From the NCBI RefSeq assembly GCF_019393635.1, contig NC_057863.1, positions 645,400,660 through 645,464,659 on the forward strand: 64,000 nucleotides of DNA, given 5' to 3'. The position numbers and the translations under genes were made by a program. This document shows positions 1 to 11,345 of the stretch, piece after piece. Each line of letters starts with the position of its first letter. Within the stretch, counting starts at the first letter, position 1. Under the pieces are notes generated by a model. The model was not told the DNA's origin. It made no database searches and was given only the letters and a program-made list of their open reading frames with translations. The DNA comes from Dromiciops gliroides (taxonomy: Eukaryota > Chordata > Mammalia > Microbiotheria > Microbiotheriidae).

Positions 1-179
1 AGCTCAACGTGGCAGTCTGAAGGCGAGCCTCAAGTCACCAAAAGGAACCGTCTGGCCTCCCTGACAGAACTGAACGTCCTTCAAAAATGCCATATTTCAT
101 ACACTGGAGAAAACAAATCAGGGCTCCTCTTTCAAGACCTACCTGCTAATTTCCTAGCACCCAATGAATACACACTTAT

Positions 180-345
180 CACCAGGACTTAAGAGCTAGA
201 AGGCAGCAGAGGGACAGGCCTTTGTCCAACCTACCATTCAACAGATGAGGAAAGGGAGACCCATGGAGGGAAAGTGACTTGTCCAAGGTCACACAGCCCC
301 TAAGCAGCAGAGCCTGAATTCACATCTGAGCAGACTCCGAATTCC
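180..345 (-). mobile_element. MIR-like SINE relic
   Basis: TTCAACAGATGAGGAAAGGG, GACTTGTCCAAGGTCACACA and GAGCCTGAATTCACATCTGA match an antisense MIR core. Confidence 0.6.
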
Positions 346-439
346 ATAGTCTTGCCCCCGTCCCTATCCAGTGGGCCCTGCCTCTTCTCTTCCCCCAAAC
401 TTCCCACCCTACTCCCTCTCCCATCTCCTTGTAAGCAGT

Positions 440-844
440 GGCTTTAGGGAGAGAACAGAGGCCTTACATGCCCTCTGGGTACCTTCCTCCCCATTCTACT
501 TGCTTAAAACCTCCTGACGTCCACCCCCCCCTTCTCTATCCTAACTCTGATACATTGAGGTCCTTCCCCTCTACTTCCATCCTGATCCCATTGTCCTCAG
601 ATTTCTCTGGAAGGCTGACTCACTCTTCCCACAAATCTTGGATTTTTCTCTGGGCACTGGCTCATTCTCTCCTGTCTATACACATACCTTGCTCTCTTCC
701 ACCCTTCAAACCAACCAACCCACTCCTCTTAAGCCCCTGTCTTATTACTCTCCTCCTTTTCATATCATCCAAAATGCTGTCTTCTCTCTGCTTCCACTTC
801 CTTACTTCTCACCCCTTAGAAATCTGTCTCCTGTTGGCTAATAT
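440..844 (+). mobile_element. L2/L3-like LINE ORF2 relic, 5' part
   Basis: Pyrimidine-rich sequence with a degraded frame resembling the CR1-clade reverse transcriptase region (FHFLTSHPLE). It appears to continue at about 1811 after the inserted L1 tail. Confidence 0.4.
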
Positions 845-1474
845 GACAAAAAAGGAAAATAATAAATGTTGAAGATGTGAGAAAATTGGAACACTAATGC
901 ATTGTAGGTGGAGCTGTGAACTGATCCAACCATTCTGGAGAGCAATTTGGAACCATGCCCAAAGAGTTATGGGGTTATGTATGCCCAACAATACCACTAC
1001 AAGGTCTGTATCCCAAAGAGATCATATGAAAAAGGGACAAGAACCCACATATACAAAAATATTTGTAGTTGCTCTTTTTTGTGGTGGCAAAGAACTGGAA
1101 ATCGAGGGAATGCCCATCAACTGGGGAATGGCCGAACAAGTTGTAGTATATGAATGGAATACTATTGTGCTTTAAGAAATGATGAGCAGGCAGATTTCAG
1201 AAAAACCTGGAAAGACTTAAGTGGACGGATGCTGAGTGAAGTGAGCAGAACCAGGAGAACACTGGTACACAGTAAAAGCAACACTGTGTAATGATCAACT
1301 TTTTTTTTCTTTTTTGAGGTTTTTCCCCTTTTGTTCTGATTCTTTTTTTACAAGATGACTGATGCAGAAATAGGTTATATATGTACAATCACATTAAACA
1401 GATTGCTTGCTGTCTTGGGAAGGGAGGAGGGAGAAAAATTTGGAACTCATAATCTTACAAAAATGAATGTTGAA
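845..1474 (+). mobile_element. L1 3' end (ORF2 C-terminus/3'UTR)
   Basis: Recognisable by AACCATTCTGGAGAGCAATT, ATACCACTACAAGG and GAACTGGAAATCGAGGGAAT, the usual end of L1 ORF2 and its 3' region. Interrupted at 1475 by a SINE. Confidence 0.75.
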
Positions 1475-1622
1475 GGGGCAGCTAGGTGGCAGAGTAGATA
1501 GAGCACCGTTCCTGGAGTCAGGAGGACCTGAGTTCAAATCCAGCCTCAGACACTTAACACTTACTAGCTGTGTGACCCTGGGCAAGTCACTTAACCCCAA
1601 TTGCCTCACCCCCCCCCCAAAA
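1475..1622 (+). mobile_element. WSINE1-like SINE
   Basis: Full-length sense copy inserted in the L1 tail; flanked by GAATGTTGAA on both sides. Confidence 0.9.
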
Positions 1623-1810
1623 GAATGTTGAAAACTATCTTTAATCCACATCTGATTGCTTAACACCTCAGGGAGGGGAGAAGGGATAAAATTTGGAACT
1701 CAAAACTATAAATAAAAATGTTCATTATTTTTAAAAAAATTATAATTAAAATAAAAAAGGAAAGCTATCTTTCCCTATAACTGGAAAAAAATACTATTAA
1801 GATTGAAAAA
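1623..1810 (+). mobile_element. L1 3' tail, continued
   Basis: Resumes GAATGTTGAAAACTATCTTT and shows two successive L1-type tails (TTTGGAACTC, AAAATAAAA runs). Confidence 0.6.
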
Positions 1811-2345
1811 ATATAAAAATAAAAATCTGGCTCCTGTCCTTATCAGTCGATTTAACAGCTGTCCAGGTACCAATGCTCTTGTCTTTACTGAACCCAATGG
1901 CCTCTTCTCTTTCCTCATCCATCTCGACCTCCTGACAGCCTTCACTCTATGGATTACTTCATGCTCTCTGGAGTTTCCTGACACTTCCCCTTGAGGCTTC
2001 TCCTCATTCCCATCCCTGTCCTACCATCTAAGGGTGGTTGTGCCTCAAGATGGCTTTTCCTGTCCAGGGCTGGCCCTCTTCATGTCTTTGCTTCCTTGGT
2101 GACCAGATCAGCTCCTCTGGGTCGGATCACCACTGATATGCAAATGACCTAAAACCTTTATAGAGAGCCCCAGTCTACATCCTGACACCAGCCTGTCGAC
2201 GCCCATTGACTTGGATATTTTCAGGTTCTGTAGACATCTCACACTCATTATGTCCTCCCCATCTCTCTTCCTAACTTCCCTGTTTCTGCTGAGGGCAGCA
2301 GCAGCAGTCACCCAGCTTTGACTTCTCACTGCCCACCCGCCATCA
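1811..2345 (+). mobile_element. L2/L3-like LINE ORF2 relic
   Basis: The frame from 1803 reads NALVFTEPNGLFSFLIHLDL, a degraded match to the NGLFSILILLDLSAAFDT reverse transcriptase motif of CR1-clade LINEs. CTTCCTAACTTCCCTGTTTC near 2270 also matches the later part of that ORF. Confidence 0.55.
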
Positions 2346-2404
2346 TTTATCTATTCTGCCTCCATGGCATTATTCACATTTTCCCATTTTGCTTTCTTTC
2401 TTTC

Positions 2405-2544
2405 TTTTTTAGTGAGACAACTGGGGTTAAGTGACTTGCCCAGGGTCACACAGCTAGTAAGTGTTAAGTGTCTGAGGCCACATTTGAACTCAGGTACTCC
2501 TGACTCCAGGGCCGGTGCTCTATCCACTGCACCATCTAGCTGCC
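2405..2544 (-). mobile_element. WSINE1-like SINE
   Basis: Antisense copy, poly(T) side at left. Abuts the RTE-like fragment. Confidence 0.85.
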
Positions 2545-2990
2545 TTTGGCGCATCCTTGGCATATCTTGGTCAGACAGGATCACCAACACAGAAGTGCTC
2601 CAACACGCGCAACTTCTGAGCATCTACACACTACTGAAACAAAGACAGCTGCGCTGGCTCGGTCATGTGCACCACGTGCAAGACGGGTGCATTCCTAAAG
2701 ACCTACTCTATGGTGAGTTAGCCTCAGGCCAAAGACCTGCTGGACACCCCCAGCTTTGCTACAGAGATGTATGCAAGCGAGACTTGAGGGCTCTGAGAAC
2801 AGACATTGGCAGCTGGGAGGAGATGGCCAAGGACCGTGCCCAATGGAGTTCAGTACTTAGAAGCAACTTGCGTGCAGCTGAGATGGGCCTTCAAGCTCTG
2901 GAGGAAGAAAAACGAATGAGATGCAGGAACCAACGGGCAACAGACAGCGCAGTTTTCCGATGTCCTCACTGAGGCAGGAGCTGTGGCCTG
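2545..2990 (+). mobile_element. RTE-like retrotransposon reverse transcriptase C-terminus
   Basis: An open frame from inside the SINE to 2972 reads ILGISWSDRITNTEVLQHAQ, then LRWLGHVHHVQDGCIPKDLL, YGELASGQRP, and WEEMAKDRAQW. This is the conserved tail of RTE-class non-LTR polymerases. Only the last about 140 codons are present; no endonuclease or catalytic RT core. Confidence 0.75.
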
Positions 2991-3204
2991 TGGCTCTTCA
3001 AGGCGCTGATCTATGGTTGTCCACAACTGGAGGAAGCCTACCACTCCATGGCAGCTCTCAACTATTCCCTTCTCTCCATTCATATAGCACTCCACCATTT
3101 GGTGGGGTCTTCACTGGTATCTCTGCTTCTGGTGCCTTCCCTCTCCAGTGCACTCTCCTCATGGCTACCAAGGTAACCACATCGTTGCCCACTCTATCTC
3201 CAGC

Positions 3205-3785
3205 AGCTCCTTATTACCTCTAGGCTCAAAGGCCTGTTATGACAAGCCCTTCACAAGCTGGCCCCAGCCTCCCTTTCCACACCTACTGCCCACTGCCTTG
3301 CTTCATGTTCCCTGATGCTTTAGCCAAACTGGGTTGGTTTCTGTTCTGTCTCTGGTCATTGTACTTTTTTTTTTTTTTTTTGGGGGGGGCACCAAGGGCA
3401 GGGCGATGAGGGTTAAGTGACTTGCCCAGGGTCACACAGCTAGTAAATGTCAAGTGTGCTTTATCCACTGCGCCACCGCCACCTAGCTGCCCCTTGGTCA
3501 CTGTACTTTTGCCCAAGCCAACCCCCATACCCAGAATGCCCTCTCTTCTCATCTCTCTTTCTGAGAAATCTTAGGCTCCTGCAAAGCTCATCTCCAATGC
3601 CATCTCTCCAGGAGGCATTTCCTGATCTTCCCTTCACATACTGATGGTTGGACACTGTTTTCTCTGACAGAGTGTAAGCCCAAAGAGGGGAGGGAGGGAG
3701 ACTTACTTTCTGTCTGTGTCTCCAGGGCCTGACACAGGAAGGCACCCACTGAACTCTTGCTGACTTCTGAGTGCTGAACAATCAT
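3205..3785 (+). mobile_element. L2 3' end, split by a SINE
   Basis: CTTCACAAGCTGGCCCCAGC, GGAGGCATTTCCTGATC and CTCCAGGGCCTGACACAGGA follow the L2 3' consensus. Interrupted at 3363-3493. Confidence 0.7.
3363..3493 (-). mobile_element. WSINE1-like SINE, internally deleted
   Basis: Antisense; the B-box half (the GAACTCAGGTCC part) is missing between AAGTGT and GCTTTATCC. Confidence 0.8.
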
Positions 3786-4239
3786 GTATACAGGCCTTCC
3801 CTTGTCCCCAGGCTGGAGGAATACATCCCACTGTGACTGATACTCAGTCATACAATGGAAGCCTCATCGCCCGAGTTTTACAGCCAAGTCACCTGGAAAC
3901 TTGGCCCTGGAGCCAGAGCAGAGGAGGAGGTTCTCAGGCCTGTTTTCATTCTATCTCCCTTTTCCTCTCAGTCAGCAGTAATTTCTGTCAGTCACTATAT
4001 AGATGACTTTGTCCCTAATCCCTGCCCGCTTGGGTATCAGAGTAACCTCAGAGAGATCACTTGGAAACTGGGGACTGTTATTCTCATGGCTCCAAGTCAA
4101 GGTCTGGGTGAGGGAGATGAAATGAGAGCCACGGATGCTGTGGAGACCCTTCCCCTTCCTTCGTCCCACTCAGCAGGAAGGCATGGGCAGGGGAAGGATG
4201 GAAGATACAACTCCTCCAACTGGCCTAACTCAAGCCCCT

Positions 4240-4385
4240 CCTCTCCCTAATTCCTCACCTACAACAAAGTGGGATTCTTCAAACACACACGTTCATGTCA
4301 TTCCCCTATTCAATGAACTCCTGTGGGAACAAATACAAGCTATTTGGCATTTAAAGCCCTTCATAGGGAAAAGAGCAATTAAAAG
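4240..4385 (+). mobile_element. L2 fragment
   Basis: CATTCCCCTATTCAATGAAC, then AAAGCCCTTCATAG, part of L2 ORF2/3' region. Confidence 0.5.
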
Positions 4386-4429
4386 AGTATTAATAATAAC
4401 AACTGCTAGTATCTATACAGCACTTTATT

Positions 4430-4574
4430 TTATTTTTTGGGGCGGGTCAATGAGGGTTAAGTGACTTGCCCAGGGTCACACAGCTAGTGTCAAGTGTCTG
4501 AGTTCACATTTGAACTCAGGTCCTCCTGAATCCAGGGCTGGTGCTTTATCCACTGCGCCACCTAGCTGCCCCCC
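4430..4574 (-). mobile_element. WSINE1-like SINE
   Basis: Antisense, complete head, small deletion before GTGTCAAGTGTC. Confidence 0.88.
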
Positions 4575-4689
4575 TGTGTATTTCTTAAGATGCCAAGGAA
4601 GTAAGAGCAGGAAGTTCATAAAGTAGTACACACTAGCATGAGTGTTTTAAGAGTAGAGAATTCAAGTACTTTTTTTTGGTTTGGTTTTG

Positions 4690-4834
4690 TTTTTTAGTGA
4701 GGCAATTGGGGGTTAAGTGACTTGCCCAGGGTCACACAGCTATTAAGTGTCAAGTGTCTGAGGCTGGATTTGAACTCAGGTCCTCCTGAATCCAGGGCCA
4801 GTGCTCTATCCACTGCACCACCTAGCCGCCCCCC
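4690..4834 (-). mobile_element. WSINE1-like SINE
   Basis: Antisense and near full length. Its head end is followed directly by a second partial head (next entry). Confidence 0.88.
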
Positions 4835-4911
4835 ATCTCAGGCCAGATTTGAACTCAGGTCCTCCTGAATCCAGGGCCAGTGCTCTATCCACTGTGCCAC
4901 CAAGCTGCCCC
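4835..4911 (-). mobile_element. partial WSINE1-like SINE (tandem head)
   Basis: Only the tRNA-like head half, CAGATTTGAACTCAGGTCCT through AAGCTGCCCC, repeated directly after the copy at 4690-4834. Confidence 0.8.
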
Positions 4912-5019
4912 ACGTACTTGTTTTGAGATACAAAAGAGACCCATGGTTTCACTGAATTCTCCACTGTGTCCTGCTGTGTGTACGGAAATACTTTTTGGGG
5001 GGTTCAAAATGAAGATTTT

Positions 5020-5395
5020 ACTTTTCACAAGGCCTTTCACAACCTGACTTCCCCCACCTGTTGCCAATAGTCCATGTCTTCTTTGGAACAGCCAACTCTT
5101 CATCTCCCTCCCACAACACCTTCCATATCTGGCCTCATGCCTTTGCACCCAAGCCTGAAACATTCTCCCTGACCGCCCTCACTACTGGTGTTTTCCCCAC
5201 CACAAATTACTTATCTTTTTTTGCTTATTTTTGTATATCCAAATTTACATACGTGTTGTCTCTCTATATGGATTGGACGCTTCTTGAAGGCAAAAAGCCC
5301 ATTCCTCTTCTGTCCTGGTATCCCCTGGGCCTATCTCAGTAGGTGCCTCCTCTACATGAATTCATGCTACCTATCCCTAACCCTCAAGTAGGGAA
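5020..5395 (+). mobile_element. L2 3' end
   Basis: AAGGCCTTTCACAACCTGAC, then CTTCTTGAAGGCAAAAAG and CTGGTATCCCCTGGGCC. Confidence 0.65.
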
Positions 5396-5400
5396 ATCAG

Positions 5401-7200
5401 GCTGAGTTTGTTCTCATCCTAAAGCCCAAACCTTGAGTTTGATCCAGAAGAAATGTCACTGTGGATAGGGCTGAGCTCACTTGGCCTCAGAAGTTTTACA
5501 GTGTGGAAGCCCTGGCTGAGGACTCATCTCGGGAGATTCCCCCTGTGGACATTTCTTCAAATCCGCTTATCGTGTGTGCTAGCTCGGCTTTCCCGGAGAA
5601 GCTGGCAAGTCTCTCAGACATCTTGATCATTTAAGCAAAGAAGCGATTAGTCTGGTGAGTGATAAAACCTGAGAAGTCGGGCACAAACTCTGCCATCCTG
5701 GATAGAAATGAGATCAGTGATAAGACAAGGACAAGGACCGAACACAGCCAGCAGCTGGCTCTGATGTTTATCTGGGACCCCTGCCTGGTAGTGGGGCAGT
5801 CTGCCGAGATGATCCTAACTGAGCAGGCTGGCACCGTGCACATACCTCAGCGACCACATCTGAAGTTATCTCAGGGCCTCTGGGAAAGAAGCCAGTCAGA
5901 TCCCCTTATTTGTAGCAAAGCAAACAGAGCTATATTAACTCTTTTGGAGAGTCAGCACTTCAGTTAGAAAAAACAGGTCCATAGAGGGGAAAGAAATATG
6001 TGGCAGCGATAGCGAGCAGCCTCAGAAGTGCTGCCAGACCTTGGCCTCATGCTCCTCTTCTCTTTCTCTCTCACACCATCCCCTTTCCCCCATTATTCAC
6101 TTTACACTGGTTAAGAGCTTCATTCTACCCTGGCCACTCATACAGTGTGACTCAGGGAGCCCTGGGGGAGAGGCTGAAGGGTCGTCTGGTGAGATGGCCA
6201 GAGAGGAGGAAGAGACCAGGAGATTCACCAATGGAACAGTCAGAAGAGAATCTGAGAAGCAGGAGATCCAAGACAGCCAAGAGAGACAGAGATGGATGGA
6301 GAATTCCCAGGCAAAGGTGATGGCAGCTGATGGTGTTCAATGGTACCCGGGTCAAGGAAGAAAACTAGGCCTGAGCACAATCCGTAAAAGCTTTGCCCTG
6401 TGTCTAGCACTGTGTTCTCTCAGTGGCCACAAGGCAATAATTAGGTAAAGATCAAAAGCGGAAAGAAAGGTTCTGAATGCAGAAGGGAAAACTGCCTCCA
6501 ATCATTCAGGTATCATCCATGATCAATCGCCCATTTGGCCTGTGGGCCTTGCAAGGGGCGGCTTTTCTCTCTTCCAGGGAGCTGATGTCTTTATGGCTCC
6601 CACTCCGTATAGCTTGTGTTCTTTACAAACGACACCATACATGACCCCCACCAATGGGCAAAGTGTGTACTTGCTGCATCTGCTACAAGTGGGAAAGTCA
6701 AAAGGAAACTGAGGGGGCACGTGGCCTCAGCAGCACTTTCAGTCCCGTCCCCATCGGTGTCTCCTGCTCTCAAAGAGCATCTTTTGTTCACAGTGAGAGT
6801 CCCCAACAGGGCACCCTTCATTCTGAGCAGCAGCTTTTCTCAGTCACAAGAAGCTCTGCCAGAAAGTGGACTTGAGGGGTGGGCCGGCCGGTCGGCTGAT
6901 GGTAACCAGGCAGACAATGCTGCTGACCCTCTTCTCAGGCCCAGCACTTGAGCTGCACGTGACCACCATCCCCAGTGACCACTGCGCCCAGTCAGGAGGT
7001 GGCACACGCCTCTCCCGTGACGCCTTTGTCTGGTTAAGGAGCAGAAGCCTCGTTGGGCTGAGGGTTGAGGCACCAACCCCACCCTAGCTGGGAGCTAGCC
7101 AGCAACCAAGGCAGGTTTTCCTACACGAGAAGTTTGTTGATAAAAAGATGTGAATGGCTGCCCACGATCATATTCTTTCTCCCTTCTCAATGTGGCTGTG
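5401..7200. other. SINE-free intronic stretch
   Basis: No exon, RNA gene or recognisable repeat. Several short open frames exist but none has splice-bounded conserved protein sequence. Lies in SAE1 intron 6 or beyond. Confidence 0.5.
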
Positions 7201-7573
7201 ACTTCTTCCTTTCTGAATGACTGTGGTCTTTCAGGGCAACCTGGTTTCTGCATCAGCCGATCCCACATTGCCACAGATCTGTGATAGGGCTGGGCGAAGA
7301 TGCTGTTACTTTGAACAAATTATTTTTAAACATCTTCAGGTCAACAAGGGTTCAGCTGGTTCCATTTTTGGATCTTGTTTCCCTCATCAGAATGGCAGTC
7401 TCCTTCAAGCTCGTCCTGGACAGCAACAGGCCTACTGTTATTTACACCCAACTATGGATTTCGGGAATCTATACAAAGCTTGTGAAGTGTGACAGTGAGA
7501 GACAAAGTTCTTTGTGAAAAACTGTTTGCCAAAATAAATTGTGAGGTGGTGCTTAAGTCCTGAAAGTCAAAGG

Positions 7574-7574
<1 letters not shown>

Positions 7575-7668
<94 letters not shown>
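7575..7668 (+). repeat. poly-G tract (60 G, T, 33 G)
   Basis: Uninterrupted G from 7575 to 7634, a T at 7635, then G from 7636 to 7668. Exceptionally long for a vertebrate; could be real or an assembly/read artefact. Confidence 0.95.
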
Positions 7669-8099
7669 CGGGCGGGGAAGAGGATCCAGAGCAAGGAGCA
7701 TCAATTTAAGAGCAAACTTCAATCTACCTGACTGAAATGGAGGAGGACAATCTTCAGGGCCTTTCCCCTTTCGTATCCTCAGAAGGTACCTTTTCAGTCA
7801 TGCTCTAAACACAACTTTCAACCTAAAGTTGCCCACACAACTGCTGATACAACACTTATTCTCTAACCTACCTCTAATACTGTTCCAGCCAGTGCACACC
7901 CCCCCATAACCAGTATATAATCCCCTAACACAAAGGCCATCGTTTCTACCAGAATGTCAATTATAGAGAAGCTAAATGATAGGTACATACATGACAACTA
8001 CCAAGAAGGTGGAAAGGTAACATCTCAGAAGGGGCACAAACTGCTCTGTGTGTATGTGTGGGGGTGGGGGGGAAGAGTAGTAGCTGGTGACCTGGAACC

Positions 8100-8830
8100 A
8101 AAGTCAGAAGAAAGACTGTGCTGGATCTATGGATCTAGGGATCTAGGAGTCATCGGCATGAAGATGCTGATAACTGGAGCTTACAAGTGAGTCTAGAGAG
8201 AAAAGAGAAGGAGGACCACTCCAGAGTTTGGGGGCACAGCCAAAGGCAGATGGTGGGACAAGGAAGAAGATCCAGCAAAGGAGACTGGGAAGGAACAGAC
8301 ATGCAGGAGGAGAACCAACGAAGAGAAACATCCAAAGAGGATCCTGGTGGATTATGAAGAGTGTGAAATACTGCAGAGATCCAGAACAGTTGAGAAACAG
8401 AAAGAGGCCACTGGATTTGACAACTAAGGGGGTCACTGGTAACTTTGAAGAGAGCAGTTACAGGTAAATAATGAAACTGAAGCCAGACTACAGAGGGTTT
8501 AGAAGACAGTGTAAAGAAAGGAAGCAGAGGAGATGACTGTAGAGTTTAGAGGAGAAGGGGAAGAGAGATGTAAGACAATAGCTTGGACAGCAGGATCTAG
8601 TAAAGTCTTTTTAAGGCCAGTCTGTTTGTAGGGAGTAGAGAAAGACAGGAAAAAAACTAAAGACTTGAATGAGAGTGGGGGCACTAGGCAATGTAAGACA
8701 GAAGGAAATGAGATCGAGCAGAGGTACAGAGAGGTGGACCTCAGCATGAAGGGTCACCTCTCTGTCAGAGGCTGGAAGAAAAGCGCAAACGATCATCACG
8801 ACAATAACATTTATACTCCACTTTAAGATG
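8100..8830 (-). mobile_element. CR1/L3-like LINE ORF2 fragment
   Basis: On the minus strand the frame ends SSSYQHLHADDS, matching the HLYADDSQIY reverse transcriptase box of CR1-clade LINEs, preceded by a degraded PQGSVLGPLLF region. Strongly decayed. Confidence 0.55.
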
Positions 8831-8834
8831 GGCA

Positions 8835-9000
8835 AAACACTAGACGTATATTCTCTCGGTGGTGCTCCTCTTTTGAAAGAGGTGCTATTATGATGGCCAC
8901 TTCACAGTTGAGAAGAAAGTGGGGTATCTGCCTGAGGTGCCACAGCTAGGAAAGGCCTGAGGTAGGATTTGAATTCAAGTCTTCCTATACACGTCCTAGT
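8835..9000 (-). mobile_element. MIR-like SINE relic
   Basis: GGTGCTATTATGATGGCCAC and GGTAGGATTTGAATTCAAGT follow an antisense MIR pattern. Confidence 0.5.
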
Positions 9001-9544
9001 TGTGGGCAGCGGAGATGGGTCTCCGGCTGAGATGCTCTGGGACAGGCCCTGGAGGGAGCAGAACAAAGCACTGGCCAGAGTGGCTGGAGCAGAATCCTGG
9101 GATCATGTAAAATGAGAAGGGTCTTCTTTAGACTTCACTAGACAGATGAGCATCCTGGGGGGGAGGGGGGGGGGGCCCAGGGCTGTGCAGTGACTTGTCA
9201 GTCACACGGGTAGTGACTGCTAGAGGCAGGCTCTGAGCCTGAACCCCCGGATTCCAGAACAGTGAGCTTTCTGCTGAATCATGGGATGGCACTGGGAAGT
9301 CAGAAGGACAGCCTTGCATGCACAACAAATTTGCATTGAAACAAAGACAAGACTGCCACCAGCTCCAATCAGTACTACCAGAATTAAAGCAGAGGAGGGT
9401 CAGGGTGTGGCAAGGGATGCCTGCAACAGGAGAAGAGAGCAAGGGAGCCAAGAATAGAGATAGTTGAGTAGTGGACTGGCTCACTGAGGGGGTCAGGACT
9501 TGCAGAAGTGCTGGGAGTCATGGTAAGGATAAAGAAAAGGATGA

Positions 9545-9685
9545 GGGGGCAGCTAGGTGGCACAGTGGATAAAGTACAGCCCTGGATTCAGGAGGACCCG
9601 AGTTCAAATTGGACCGCAGACACTTGACACTTACTAGCTGTGTGACCTTGGGCAAGTCACTTAACCCTCAATGCTGTGCCGGAAA
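9545..9685 (+). mobile_element. WSINE1-like SINE
   Basis: Sense copy with mutated B box (GAGTTCAAATTGG). Flanked by AAAAGGATGA on both sides. Confidence 0.88.
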
Positions 9686-9734
9686 AAGAAAAGGATGAGA
9701 CACATCCAGAAAAAAAGAACTGGAATCTGAATGC

Positions 9735-9985
9735 AGACTAAACCAAACCATTTCTACTTTTGGGGGGGCTTTGGGGGAGAGATTTTCCTTTTGTTCTGAT
9801 TCTTTTTTCACATGACGAATGCGGAAATATGTTTAATGTGACTGTTTATATATATAACCTATTACAGATTGCTTTCTGTCTTGGGGAGGGAGAAAATTTC
9901 AAAATCTTATAAAAACAAATGTTGAAAACTATCTTTACATGTAACTGGAAAAAAATAAAATTGAAAAAAAAAAGAATGGAATGAG
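9735..9985 (+). mobile_element. L1 3' tail
   Basis: TTCCTTTTGTTCTGATTC, ATTGCTTTCTGTCTTGGGGA, GTTGAAAACTATCTTTACAT and AAAATAAAATTG. Confidence 0.65.
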
Positions 9986-10206
9986 AAACGAAAGGCTAAA
10001 AGATGGTCATCTTGAACGTGGAAATGAAACTATTGTGGGTGACAGCAAAACCCAAGGTATTACCATTCCTGTGTGTAGCTGAGGAGGAGTGGAAGAGGAT
10101 GTCTTGATAAAACAGAAGACCAAGGAAGTGGGAAGTGAGGGGATGTGAGGGAGTATCAACATTCTGTTACACCTATCTACTTTCGTTTTTCCCCTTTGTG
10201 ATAAAC

Positions 10207-10341
10207 TTTTTTTCCCCCGAGTTAAGTGACTTGTCCAGGGTCACACAGCTAGTACGTGTCAAGTGTCTGAGGCCGGATTTGAACTAAGGTCCTCCTGAAT
10301 CCAGGGCCGGTGCTTTATCCACTGTGCCACCCAGCTGCCCC
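10207..10341 (-). mobile_element. WSINE1-like SINE
   Basis: Antisense copy beginning TTTTTTTCCCCCGAGTTAAG; the 3' end is altered. A short GATA(A/C)ACTTTT direct repeat flanks it. Confidence 0.85.
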
Positions 10342-10576
10342 ATGATACACTTTTATTACTGAAAGTTCTACAAAGCGAAAAGGAGAGGAATAAATGTCTA
10401 TTAGTTAATGTCTGTTAAATTCATAATAAAAAATGAAAAATTTTTGATATGAATAGTTTTTGAGATAAGACATCAGAAACACTCTGAAAAAGGGTTGATA
10501 TTTACTAATAAGCAGAGAAATTCCACTTAAAATAACTGAGCTACTACTATATTCCCATTAAAAAAATTACTGTTCA

Positions 10577-10739
10577 AGGGCAGCTAGATGGTGCAGTGGA
10601 TAAAGCACCGGCCCTGGATTCAGGAGGACCTTAGTTCAAATCTGACCTCAGACACTTAACACTTACTAGCTGTGTGACCCTGGGCAAGTCACTTAACCCC
10701 CATTGCCTCACCAAAAAAAAAACAAACAAAAAACAAACA
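10577..10739 (+). mobile_element. WSINE1-like SINE
   Basis: Sense with a CAAACAAA-type tail. AAATTACTGTTCA repeats on both sides. Confidence 0.9.
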
Positions 10740-10990
10740 AATTACTGTTCAGTCATTTCAGTTGTAACTGACTCTCTGTGACCCATTTGAGGTTTTCTTG
10801 GCAAAGATGCTGGAGGGGTTTGCCACTTCCTTCTCCTGCTCATTTGACAGATGAGGAAACTGAGGCAAACAGGGTTAAATGACTTGCCCAGGGTCCCACA
10901 GCTATAAGTATCTGAGACCAGATCTGAATTCAGGAAGATAAGTCTTTCTAACACCAGGCCAGGCATTCAATCCACTATACCTGGCTGCAT
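10740..10990 (-). mobile_element. Mar1-type long-bodied SINE
   Basis: Antisense: TGTGACCCATTTGAGGTTTT, CTTGGCAAAGATGCTGGAGG and GATGAGGAAACTGAGGCAAA, then a tRNA-like head. Older and more diverged than WSINE1. Confidence 0.75.
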
Positions 10991-11039
10991 TAAGTTAGAA
11001 AGATGTTAAAAGATTTTTTTTTTCACTTCCCTAAAAAGT

Positions 11040-11335
11040 ATTAAATTTTTTTAAAAAAAATGAATGTTGAAAATCCTCTCCAGTCTCTCCTCCACCCACT
11101 GAGAAGGCAAGCAATAAGATCTCAATTATACAGATGAAATCATATTTCCACATTAGACCATGTTGCAAGAAAAAAATAGAGTGAAAATTCTGCTTTAATT
11201 TGCACCCAGAGTCCATCAGTTCTCTCTCTGGAGGTGCATCGCCTTTTTCATCATGAGTCCCTCTGAACTGTCCTGGACCACTGTACTGACCAGAGGAGCC
11301 TAAGCATATGTAAGCACTTCTCTTCATCCTCCTAA
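11040..11335 (-). mobile_element. L1 3'UTR fragment
   Basis: Antisense of the L1 3'UTR: GAGTCCATCAGTTCTCTCTC, then CATCATGAGTCCCTCTGAAC and TCCTGGACCACTGTACTGAC. Confidence 0.6.
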
Positions 11336-11345
11336 TAGCTGTCAT

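Noticed and set aside
438-872. 144-codon plus ORF
   Set aside because: Low-complexity pyrimidine-rich LINE relic; resembles decayed CR1-clade ORF2, not a host gene.
1475-1622. tRNA genes in the SINE heads
   Set aside because: A- and B-box-like sequences are present but no intact cloverleaf or anticodon arm; these are SINE promoters.
7452-7735. ORFs encoding long poly-Pro or poly-Gly
   Set aside because: Direct translation of the poly-G tract; no coding signals.
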